From: Benincasa hispida | Lineage: Eukaryota; Streptophyta; Magnoliopsida; Cucurbitales; Cucurbitaceae | Assembly (NCBI RefSeq): GCF_009727055.1 | Contig: NC_052355.1 | Location: 8,238,990-8,302,989 of the forward strand | Reading direction: 5' to 3' | DNA length: 64,000 nucleotides | Shown here: positions 45,810-55,786 of the stretch, in pieces | How positions within the stretch are numbered: position 1 is the first letter of the stretch | How the letters are laid out: each line of letters opens with the position of its first letter | Program-made: the position numbers and the translations under genes | Notes under the pieces: generated by a model | What the model was told of the DNA's origin: nothing | Database searches by the model: none | Seen by the model: the letters and a program-made list of their open reading frames with translations, nothing else

Positions 45810-47194
45810 ACAAACCATCCGAAAATAAGTGGTCCCTAAGTATTATATGATCCAACCTCATCAGGGACACAATCCTTTCGAATATCCTTTTCCCATGTCA
45901 AATACTTCATGAGCTTCTATCTTACTTGCTATTATCGCAACTACTTTGCTTACTATTCATCTACACTGCACTACAAAAAAAAAAAAAAAAAGCCTTGTCG
46001 TTTTGTTTTAAATTAGTTGACCCTCTCTTTGTTTTTTTTGTAAACGATCGAGGCGCTAGATTGCAGAGATGTTACGCGGAGAAGCCTCTTATCTTACTCC
46101 ATCATCGCAGTCCAAAGAAAGAAGAAAGATCGCTGCAAAGAAGGGTGCGCCAATACAATGCGGGCGACAGTGCAAAATTTGGGGATGTACTCTTCCTTAT
46201 CCTTATTCCAAATTTTGCGCTATCACATTGCATTTTAGTTTTCAAGGTTTTATCACCGCATCCTCTTTGATCACCGCAATCGTTTGACATAGATAAATTT
46301 AGTGAGTTACTGCATTCTGTTTCTTTGCGAAGTATGATTTCAATGATGAAGATTATGCTTTTATCTCTTTCGTATATATTAGAGTCAACTTAATCTTAAG
46401 ATAGTCACCTCATGAAATATTTCTAGAAGTTAGGGGTTTGTTAGCTTTCTTTCAAACTCTCTTGACAACACATTTTATGACCATCGTATGACTTATTTTA
46501 ATCTTTTGGCAATAAGGACATTGCCGCATTTTACATTTGGGGGTGGGGTATTTGTTTCCGACCTTGCTATTTCTACAAAATATATATATATATTTTTTAG
46601 AATAACAACTCCACTGTCAATGCAATGAGAAACCCATGTTGATAAGAGTTAAGTTGTGAAAGGCATTTACCCGTAGTTGGATGTCCGCACGAAACACGTG
46701 GGGACAAGCCAAAACAAAAGTAAGTCACTAGGATCAACGCATACATCAATGACTGCAACTCCACTGCCAAATCGGTATGAGTTTAGTCTGAGAAAGAGTG
46801 CATTGCTCGTAGTTGGATGTTTGCATGACACACGTGGGGGAAAACCAAAACAAAGGCAAGGCACTCGGTTCAGCGCAAGATCAGAAAAAAATAGCAATGA
46901 AGAAATTTTTTGTGCAAGGATAAAATCATTTGACACCCCAGTTGAAAATTTTCTTTTTGAAATAAATCAGGCGATGTTTCAGAATTTAGTAAAGTCCTTA
47001 TGAAAGGTAAGCTTGCAGTCCCTAGGTCTTAGAAATATTTTAAGAAGAGACTTGATTAAGACTTAAGGAAATTATGGCATATAGGATTTGAACGAAGTAT
47101 TCTTGAGAAATCTAGGAAAAGAACTTTGGGGTTGACTTGCTAAAAGAATCTTTAGCTTATGCTTGAGGACAAGCATTGTTTAAATTTGAGGGTG
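45810..47194 (+). other. Noncoding 3' part of element I
   Basis: No RT, RNase H or integrase. An A-run at 45975-45992, then short frames without family resemblance (45926-46290). A block at 46650-46870 repeats GTAGTTGGATGTCCGCA/GTAGTTGGATGTTTGCA with ACACGTGGGG and CCAAAACAAA. It resembles the block at 23176-23390 in element H, including the ACTCCACTGTCAATGCAATG lead-in. PPT follows. Confidence 0.6.
47182..47194 (+). promoter_or_regulatory. Polypurine tract of element I
   Basis: AAATTTGAGGGTG directly before the 3' LTR start TGATAACGGG; one G-to-A away from the TTTGGGGGTG form in element H. Confidence 0.8.
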
Positions 47195-48809
47195 TGATAA
47201 CGGGCAAAAATGCACGTTATCATAGTGCTAAGTTCTTAAACAATATTGGATTGCGTTAATGAAATATGTTACTTTGCATCCATTAAGCATCAGTTTCTTA
47301 ATATTGCGGTCGCATGCGTCCAACGCATTAGAATAGTTGATCTTTGTATTTTTGTGCAGAATATGCGTTAACGCAATGCAAAGATTGCAATCATAGGAAA
47401 TCATTGGTCGAGTGCAACTTTACCGTAAGGCTTTGCGTTGATCGTGCTCACAAACATTCGCCCAAGAACGATCACCGCAACTTGGTCAACGCAACATGGT
47501 GGGTGCATCTGGGTGAAAGGATAATTAAGAGCGATGGGACAGAAAGCTAATGATAGTCGAATCCAAATTAAGTTGACAGCCGATAATGGTCACAAAGTAC
47601 ATTCAGCTTTATCGGTGACAATTATCTGGCGCATTAGTCAGGAATTAAAGCTGTCTTATCTGTACAACCAGGAGAGAGAAGTCGCCTTTCACCATGGATG
47701 CTCTATAAATTCCAAGGGCATTCTTCAGAGAAAGGGTTAACCAGTTGATCAGTTCGCACGTCTTTGTTCTTAGTTTTCTTTCATTTTAAGGTGGACGCGA
47801 GGGAGAATGTGTGCCAAAAGATTGTTTCGGTAAGCTTGGGAGAATGTCGGAAGCTTCGAGGATAGAGAGAGGGCCGACGCTTGTGGAAGCGGGATCATCA
47901 TTAGATCATAATAGAGATTTCAGTGTAAAAAGCCTTGGTCAGCAAGGAATTGCTACCAGGCTCTCTACCTTTAACTTCCATTGACATTTTGTACTCAACT
48001 CATTTATAAGAATGAAATTTCTTTCTCTATATCTGTTCACTCTCTGTCATTCACGCATGAGTAGCTAAATTAGTTGAATGGGTTGAGAAGCATTTAGCTA
48101 GCACAACTAGGGAATCTTCATTCTTTGCGATTATCTTGTTTATGTATGCTTCATTCATCCATTAGAGATACTTGGGAGGGTGGTCTAAGGACAAGATCTA
48201 GACTTGAGAAGGTCAGGTTAGAATCAAGACTCGAAAGAACCAGATTAGAACACATAAACGAGAGATAGGTGCTTAGGAATGAGCACTATTTGTTATCAAC
48301 GCATCACATGCATCCTAGAGATAGGATATGATTGTATGTAGTCACCTTACTTTCATAAATTTTGCATCATCACATAGAACAAGAGTAGAGACTTAGGGAT
48401 AAGCTCTATGGACACTTTTGCATTCAACACATGCATCATAGACTTAAGAGCATCGCATTTACATTGGAAAAATGACTTGTGCATGGTTGTAACATGATCG
48501 CATGGTCTGACGCATTCCTGAGTAACGCTAGTTAAAGATCTTCTCAACTTGTTCATCGCATACTCATTGCATCTATCAACGCAATTGTCTTTTCTCAAAT
48601 CCACCACCTTTATTTATTTCTTTTTTATCAATACAAACAACAAAAATTACCAACGCAATCTATTTTCACAAGTCCCATTGTTCGACCCTGGACTTACTTG
48701 GAAACTCAGAGGAATTTACACTTGAATTCCACTAGGGAAACTTGAGTGCACAACGCAAATCCATCAACACATATCATCCATACTTCCACTTCATAAATTT
48801 AAAGCATCA
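47195..48809 (+). repeat. 3' LTR of element I
   Basis: 1615 bp, TGATAACGGGC to AAAGCATCA, followed by TSD TGGGA. TATA box TCTATAAA at 47702-47709. Confidence 0.9.
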
Positions 48810-50423
48810 TGGGACTCAAAATAAGTTGGAATAAAAGGGAATACGGAGAAAGCTCACTGAACAGAACCCATTGAAGAACACCTTCTTCATCTGAATTTTT
48901 CAGCAAAAATTCAGTTGGTTCTCCATCCGTTTTTCACTCCAATCTCTTCAATATATTGTAGACCATCATGCAAAGAGATGTGCTACATGGGATGCAGCTC
49001 ATGCTTGGAGTAAACCAAAGAAGAGGTGGTGGGTTCTTTGTGAGCAAGTTGAAGATGAACTTGAAAAACCCATTTTTCAAGTATTGTGTAATTTTCCAAT
49101 TTCCAAAAATCATTTTGATTTTAAAATCATGTTTTATTTCTAAAATCAAAATTTATTAATTTTACAAATCAATTTCAAAAAATAATTTTCTAATAAAAAT
49201 AATAAACAATTATTTAAACTATTTAAATAATTCTAATTAATTTAATATCTAATATTAAATTATTTTTACACAAATTCATCTTTATATATTTAAATCATAT
49301 TTAAATATATTTTCTCCAATTTTCGTTTGATTATAATTTGAACGTTTCAAATTAACTTATCACACTACTCTAGAGCTAATCCATTTCTGAGTTAGTAAGG
49401 GAACCTCATGGATCTACAGATCATGGACTCCAACAATCCGAGATTAATTGGCTAAACTCATTAGACCGATCTAACTCCCATTCGTTAACTAATGGGTCAC
49501 TCCACTAAAGCCCATAGTTTAACTCACCTCACTGTAGATATATTATGTCCACTTGATATAACCATGATTAGTAAGTTAACCTTTCACAGGTTGTTCATAA
49601 TAACGGCTGCGTCAAATCTCTATTTTACCCCCAAAATTACCTCTTGTTCCTTAAGTCCCCACTGATCCTCTAATGAACAATTGTTTTGTGATCCAATCAC
49701 AAAACCGAGTCCCTCTCATGTCAAATGAGAGGGTGAGATCTCTTGTTCAAGCCTCAGAATCAGCACTTAAGGGAAAAACCTCTCTACTATCCCTAAAGTG
49801 GGTAGGAGTGAATTTGCTCTTGCACCCTATGTCCCCAGTTATCTATCCGGTCTTACCCCTGAAATGGCAGTATTTTGAGCCGGTGCTGTTGAGCCAACCC
49901 TCACCTATGTAAATCTAAGGGCAATCCCAGATAAATAGGAGTTCATAGTTAGCTCAGAATTAAAGTCAAGTTACCTAGGTCATCGCTTTGAAATAGTCAG
50001 TTTTAAATAGTAAATAGCATTATAAAGTAAGAGTGACTCATTTCGTGGTCCGATCTTGTACAAACTCTTTTGCACAAGGACACCCTGACTTCTCATGTCC
50101 AACATGAACGAATTATGATCGCTTCGTTTGTAGAACTTTACAACTCCTTGTAACAACTACAGAGCAGGCCGTATCCAATAGTGTTACCAGAATAAGGTAC
50201 CCAATCTTATCCATGTACTATAGATAATTTTGACTATTTACCCGAACCCGATCCACCTTTATGTCTCCACATAAAGTTCAAGTACTCATCCAATAGTCAA
50301 GGGACTCTTAGGTTTATTGAATTTCTATTCAAGCAATAGATCTATTCAATAACACCTTTATTGAATTATCAGAATAAGTTCCATTGTTTACGTACCATGA
50401 GTTTTAGGACATAAAACCCAACA

Positions 50424-50440
50424 AACTCCCACTTGGACTA
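50424..50440 (-). promoter_or_regulatory. Polypurine tract of element A
   Basis: On the - strand, GTCCAAGTGGGAGTT lies directly before the LTR start TGTTGGG, the standard copia junction. Confidence 0.85.
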
Positions 50441-50999
50441 AAACTCGAGTGGTAACTTATACATCCGATATATAAGACTAAGTTTTTGAGTTTTATAGAG
50501 AAATACAATAAACTAGGGCATCCCTTACCCATCTTTTACCATTCGGTATCTCTATACCCAATATTTCTCCCACTTGCCCTAGCTTATCTGGTATTCCTAG
50601 TCCTACTAGGTAATTCTCAAATACTTTAGCCGAGAGAATTATTGTAAACATTTTTAGTATACAATAGGCTTTAGATAAAATTATAAGGGGATTCCATCTT
50701 AATCTCAATAATGGCCAAGAAGCACACTTTCCTTTCACTACATTGAGGTACTCTCAACTCTTTGAGCAAGATGCATCTAACCTGTCTCAACAACTCTTTG
50801 TTAATAGTTAGATCTAGAAATGTTTAAAACTTCTATACTTTGATCTAGCCATTTAGATATCTGAATATCTACAAATGGCTTTCAACAATTTGATTCTTAA
50901 CAGAGGTTGCTAGAACAAACATAATTTTTTGAAAATGAACATTTCATTTAACACAAAAATATATACAATTTGTTCTTTACAAGATTTAACAGTTAAAAC
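50424..50999 (-). other. 3' internal noncoding of element A
   Basis: Decayed sequence between the PPT and gag. No RNase H or RT signature remains; the 81-codon - strand frame here has no family resemblance. The whole pol is deleted. Confidence 0.6.
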
Positions 51000-51863
51000 C
51001 AAGTAGCAACTTCTCCCACTGGATGAGCTGAGCAAATGATCCCAGGGTCAAGTTAGCCTGGTTACTTTTTCTTTTCTATCTTCACAACAAGATATTGAGG
51101 GCAATGTCACCTTTAGTGCCCTTTTTCGTTGCAATGGAAACATTTCACTTTGCAGCACTATCCTTGCCTTTCAATCTAGTAGGATTCTTCTTCCCTTTCC
51201 CTTTGCCTTTCTTCAAAAGAATACTCTTATTCTTTGAAGAGGAAGCAACTTCAAGCTCGGAGGACATTCCTCACTTCCCGACAGTAGTAACATTTACTTC
51301 TGGCATCAGACCCTTTGTTCTCAATATTATCTGGTAAGCCTGTAGCTCATTGAGTAGAGTAGACAAATTTTATTCATTAATGCATTCAAAATTGCAGAAA
51401 AATCTTCAGAAGAAATTCTAGAATAAGACCAACTTGACTTCTCTCGTTCATGAAAGTACCATTTACTTTTGTCATATGAAAGAGGACCATCATGTCCAGG
51501 ACATGTTCACAAACATAGGTCCCCACTTTGATGCGACTGTTGTAAACGTGCTTAATGGCATCCCTCACAGAGATTCCATAATCTCTTTGGGAGTACTCAT
51601 ATCCTCATGCTTCTTTTGTCAACACATCAGATAAGCTGGCAAGGATATAAGCATGGGCTATATCATTAGCTTTAACCCATCTGTCATATACATCCCGAAC
51701 ATTTTGATTTGCTTTTAGAACTAGGAATGGGAGGACAGTCCTCAGTTAAGACAAACCGCAAATTGTCTATCACAAGTATCGTGTTCAAATTTGATTTCCA
51801 ATTCACATAATTATCCCCAATAAATTTATCTGACGCCAACACTTGTATTATTGAACTTGTCAT
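51000..51863 (-). pseudogene. Copia gag of element A
   Basis: The - strand ATG at 51863 starts MTSSIIQVLASDKFIGDNYV, then NWKSNLNTILVIDNLRFVLT, EDCPP, VRDVYDRWVKANDIAHAYIL and ASLSDVL. A frame change near 51620 leads to RDAIKHVYNSRIKVGTYVCE, HVLDMMVLFHMTKVNG and ILEFLLKIFLQF with a stop (51386). Further decay follows. The zinc knuckle near 51150-51095 reads CFHCNEKGH*R*HCPQY, recognisable CX2CX4HX4C with two stops inside. Some of the repeat-containing middle is missing. This gag lineage is also the one in element M (60984-61255). Confidence 0.9.
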
Positions 51864-51899
51864 TTTGAAATTTAATATCCAATCAAGTTTTACCTATTT

Positions 51900-53240
51900 T
51901 AATAATTTATCCAAGATTATTCTTTTGTAACGATACTACATCAAGATATTCTTGACTGAATATTACCTCCAGAATAACTCATTTTCCGATAGTCATTTAG
52001 GTACTGCTTTTGGTCAGACATTATTAACATTTAATAATTCTATAAGTGTAGACCCGCCATTTTCGGATCTTATAGAACGGATGAGTATCGCTCTGAAAAT
52101 AGAAAACAATACCCAAGACAGAACTATAAAACTCTATTCATTTTACTTAAGCTTGGGTTGTTCCGAATCCTATGTTACAACCCTCCATGGGAATAGCCAT
52201 TGTTAAACGACTAGCAAAGGGCTTAAAGCTAACCATTAGGTGCAAGATAGGAATCTCACGGTTCAGACTATTGGAGGAGACCACAGGATATGTTGACATA
52301 TTTCTTTCACCCACTTACTATGAACTACTTCCTCCGTTCACCTTCGTATTGACACATGTATCCACTCTCATATGAATCTCACGGTGTGAACTATATGGAG
52401 ACGTGGCAGTTGAAATCATACACTTGATTTTTGTTCGAACAACTTCCCTTTATTCACCCGAGTCTAAATTTAAGCTAAAAAATACTCTCTGTAGGGAGGT
52501 CACTCCTAGGGTGACACGAAGTACCTCTTAAATCCAGACTGTGAACTCTTACGGACGCGAGAGCTAAGAATAACATACCATGTATGTTATTAATCTCCCA
52601 CTGAACTTTTCTAATAACTCTATCATATAGAAGTTATTCACTACCACTGAAGTGTTCTAACGTTTGGGTAACTACATACTTAGGTTTTTTTGGGCTAAAT
52701 AAAAATAACCCTAAGTCTATGTGGTTTGTCCATGTATAACTCTTATAAATGGACTTAAACCTACGATGTCTAGGTAATAAACCCTTTTATTACCTCACAT
52801 CGCTCACGGATACTCATAAAACTGGTTACAAACGCTCAATTATTCGGCCATAATCCCCAGGTAGGAGGTGTTTCGTAGACCGTCAACTTAAATACTCCCA
52901 ACTTTCGATCAGATTATATACCAGTTGAGTTTGTAACCCTAGTTTTACAAGTTTAACGACCTATTTTAACTAATTAAAACAAGTAGTTAACCTACGTGAG
53001 CATGAAGCTGTTCTTTGTTATGGATTTTAAATGTCTAACCCAATTTTATAACAGCTTAAAAACTTTAGACATGCTAAACATCCACAACATACAGACATTA
53101 AATATCTAATATAACACTTATATTAAATACAAGAAACCCTAACATGCATACTATATATTATAACAAATTATAACATACTTTCAATGCATGTTGCATGCTT
53201 CCTATGGTGGGATTTTAAATTTAAATGGCATACTATATGC
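51900..53240 (-). other. Untranslated leader of element A, shared with element M
   Basis: Reverse-complemented, this matches 59465-60750 in the same order. It includes the words ACTCAACTGGTATATAATCT, ACACCTCCTACC, GGATTATGGCCGAATA, GAGCGATGTGAGGT, GTGGGAGATTAATAACATA, TAAGAGTTCACA, GAGTGACCTCC and GTTCATAGTAAGTGGGT. No long frame is shared, so it appears to be noncoding. A conserved 5' leader before gag may carry packaging or translation signals (inference). Confidence 0.75.
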
Positions 53241-53509
53241 ACATACAAGATTTATTTAATTATAACATACATCTAATGCATAAATAATTAAACACGTACT
53301 GATATGGTTTTAGTTTTGGCAAAAACAAGAAAACAAAATCCTAACTATTACAAAAACAGCTTCAAATGTGGTTGAACTGCTCCAAAACCACTTGATCTGG
53401 ACCCGAATCGTCTGAACTGGACCAACAAAGACTGAACTAGACCAACCACAAACCATTTGAAGCTAAACTGGACAAAACCTCAAAAGAACCGGTCAAACAG
53501 ACTTCTCTT

Positions 53510-54185
53510 GCTCTCACTCAAAATATCGCTAAGTCAGATCATTTAGCATTGATGACAATCGTCATGCAATTGGCTTGATTGTTTAGTGCTTGATTGATCG
53601 TTTAGCAACCAACACCTATCGTTTAACAAAGCTACACGATCGATAGTATAGTGTTTGCCTTCTATCGTATAGTGTCATCGTCTAGCACCGGAGGATGCTA
53701 CACGATCGCTTAGTGTCAAACACTATCGCATAGCTCTATCGTTTAGCACCGCGTCTTGATTGTTTAGCGCGCACCCGAGGTAAGCGATCACCTAGTGCTA
53801 TCGCATAGCAATTGATGCATCGCTCAACTGTCGCTTATAGGTAAACGATCGTGTAGGCGATCGCTCAGCACCATCGCATAGCTCTTCGCCTCATCGTTTA
53901 GCTCTCAATCAAAGGTAAACAATTGTGTAAGCGATCGCTTAGTGCCATCACATAGCTCTTCACCTCCTCGCTTTGCTCCCGCCTGAAGCTACATGATCGT
54001 GTAGCGCCATCACATAGCAAAACAACGCATCGCTTAGCTCTAGAGGTAAACAATCGTTTAGCGCACAATGCCTAAACGATTAATGCCCAAAGCTAGACGA
54101 TTGTTTAGCTTTTTCTTCATATTGTTTAACGTATGAAGCTAAACGATCGTTTAGCTACTAAAGCTTAACGACAATATGAACTGAA
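53510..54185 (-). repeat. Dense array of CGATCG / TCGNNTAG words in leader of element A
   Basis: Over about 650 bp the words ATCGTTTAGC, ACGATCGTGTAG, ATCGCATAGC, GCGATCGCTTAG and their complements recur every 10-25 bp in both orientations with irregular spacing. A 20-bp perfect palindrome, AGCTAAACGATCGTTTAGCT, lies at 54137-54156. Similar words occur in the LTRs of D, E and G and in the embedded fragment at 36290-36500. Not a regular tandem repeat and not CRISPR-like. Confidence 0.85.
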
Positions 54186-54451
54186 GTTGATCGTCTGGAA
54201 TCTGCAACTCGGCCCCTTCGTTTGTTTCTTCAAATTACAGCTTAATTTCAACTATAATGACTCCAAATAAATTACAGACTCTTGGGAAAACATTAAAGCT
54301 CATCAAGCAATAGCCAATTACAAATTTGAATGGGAAATCAAAGAGAAATTAAAGGTCAAAACTCAGAAAATCATATCATTATAGCAGTTTCATATTTTCA
54401 TACAAAACACCTACCAAACCAGAATTAATCCGAACTGAATGCTTATAAGAT

Positions 54452-54463
54452 GATCTAATACCA
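54452..54463 (-). promoter_or_regulatory. Primer-binding site of element A
   Basis: On the - strand TGGTATTAGATC follows the 5' LTR end by two bases, identical to the site in copia L. tRNA-Met type. Confidence 0.85.
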
Positions 54464-54465
54464 AC

Positions 54466-55422
54466 TGTTGGATGGACACCATCACACAACGGAAGAAATT
54501 AGGATCCATAACTATTCTAATTCATTAATTTTGGTTGAAAAGAAACATGCTAAAAAACAGAGTATAATGGGTTTCATGAACATACCTTGGCCGAACCAAC
54601 GAAATCTCCATTTCCAGCTGCAAAATCCTCCGAATCATTGTGTAGACCACCACAAGATCTCTCTACTATCCTCTTGGTGCTTTAGATTGAGTTGTGAGAC
54701 TCAAAATAAGTTGACAGAACCATTGAAATACACCTTTTTCATTCGAATTTTTAAACAAAAATTCAGTTGGTTCTCCATCCGTTTTTCACTCCAATCTCTT
54801 CAATATATTGCATACTATCATGCAAAGAGATGTGCTGCATGGGATGCAGCTCATGCTTGGAGTAAAGTAAAGAAGAGGTGGTGGGTTCCTTGTGAGCAAG
54901 TTGAAGATGAACTTGAAAAACCCATTTTTCAAGTTTTGTGTAATTCTCCAATTTTAAAAAACTATTTTGATTTTAAAATCATATTTTTTTTCTAAAATAA
55001 AAATTTATTAATTTTACAAATTAATTTCAAAAATTAATTTTCTAATAAAAATAATAATCAATTATTTAAACAATTTAAATAATTCTTATTAATTTAATAT
55101 CTAATATTAAATTAATTTTTACACAAATTCATCTTCATATATTTAAATATATTTTCTCCAATTTTCGTTTGATTCTAATTTGAACGTTTCAAATTAACTT
55201 ATCACACTACTCTAGAGCTAATCCATTTCCGAGTTAGTAGAGGAACCTCATGCACCTACAGATCATGGGCTCCAATGATCCGAGATTAATCGGCTAAACT
55301 CATTAGACTAATCTAACCCCATTCGTTAACTAATGGGTCACTCCACTAAAGCCCATAATTGAACTTCCCTCACTGTAGTTATATTATGTCCACTTGATAT
55401 AACCATGATTAGTTAGTTAACC
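54466..55422 (-). repeat. 5' LTR of element A, truncated
   Basis: Colinear with 43372-43606 and 48815-49580. Matching stops at GTTAACCC near 55422, about 0.9 kb short of the outer end. Confidence 0.88.
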
Positions 55423-55786
55423 CAAGATTATTATTTGGTTGACGTTAGTTACACCAACAACAAAGGATTTTGCATGTATCAACTAAAACTTAGATGATGG
55501 GTTGGGCAATACTCCATGGTGCTTTTTATAATATCAGACATTATAATATGTCAATCCGGTTGTTTTCAAGTAATTGATTTCATAACTTATTCGTATATTC
55601 GTTTGATTATAATTTTTTGTTTTGACGTTTTATGTTTGTGTTTCTCTTGTTAACATTTTCTTTTCTTTTTGGCGTTTTATATTTGTTTTTCTTTTGTTAA
55701 TATTTTCTTTTCTTTTATCTTTTCTTTTTTTTGTCAAAGAGTTGTGTATGAATCCTGAGAGATGGTTTAAATTTGTCATTTGTAGG
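55423..55786 (+). other. Upstream flank of the SANT frame, with 47-bp tandem duplication
   Basis: A pyrimidine-rich stretch contains two 47-bp units starting ACGTTTTATGTTTG at 55625 and GCGTTTTATATTTG at 55672. It ends in TTTGTAG just before the ATG at 55787, which looks like an intron 3' end. Confidence 0.55.

Larger units (their letters stand above)
43607..48809 (+). mobile_element. Complete Athila-like gypsy element I, TSD TGGGA
   Basis: Both LTRs begin TGATAA(T/C)GGGCA and end GCATCA. TGGGA is duplicated at 43602-43606 and 48810-48814. The order is 5' LTR, tRNA-Asp-type PBS, gag N-terminus, protease, noncoding 1.4 kb, PPT, 3' LTR. RT, RNase H and integrase are absent, so it is non-autonomous. 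The 5' LTR (797 bp) lacks about 0.8 kb that the 3' LTR (1615 bp) has. Confidence 0.93.
43372..50423 (-). repeat. 3' LTR of element A, split by element I
   Basis: GAGTTGTGGGA at 43596-43606 continues after element I as TGGGACTCAAAATAAGTTGG at 48810. The uninterrupted 5' LTR reads GAGTTGTGAGACTCAAAAT near 54690, so the insertion site is clear. Confidence 0.92.
43372..55422 (-). mobile_element. Copia element A, minus strand, hosting element I
   Basis: The 3' LTR (43372-43606 and 48815-50423, about 1.84 kb without insert) begins TGTTGGATGG and ends CCCAACA. The 5' LTR starts identically at 54466 and matches until about 55422, where it is truncated. PPT and PBS are on the expected inner sides. 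The 4-kb internal region keeps a long leader and gag, but pol is entirely deleted. CTTAG at 43367-43371 would be the left TSD; the right one is lost. The solo LTRs at 12688 and 55836 belong to the same or a close family. Confidence 0.9.

Noticed and set aside
45969..45992. CACTACAAAAAAA as a CACTA transposon end
   Set aside because: It lies inside element I without subterminal repeats, a partner end or a 3-bp TSD; most likely an A-run preceded by chance bases.
46667..47003. Overlapping frames on both strands near 46.7-47.0 kb
   Set aside because: They fall in the noncoding repeated block of element I shared with element H; the frames are not conserved between the two.
53510..54185. CRISPR-like array
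   Set aside because: Word spacing is irregular, both orientations are mixed, no constant repeat with unique spacers exists, and the context is a plant retrotransposon leader.
54468..54995. 175-codon plus-strand frame
   Set aside because: It lies wholly inside the 5' LTR of element A and is not kept in the sister LTR copy at 43372-43606/48815 onward.
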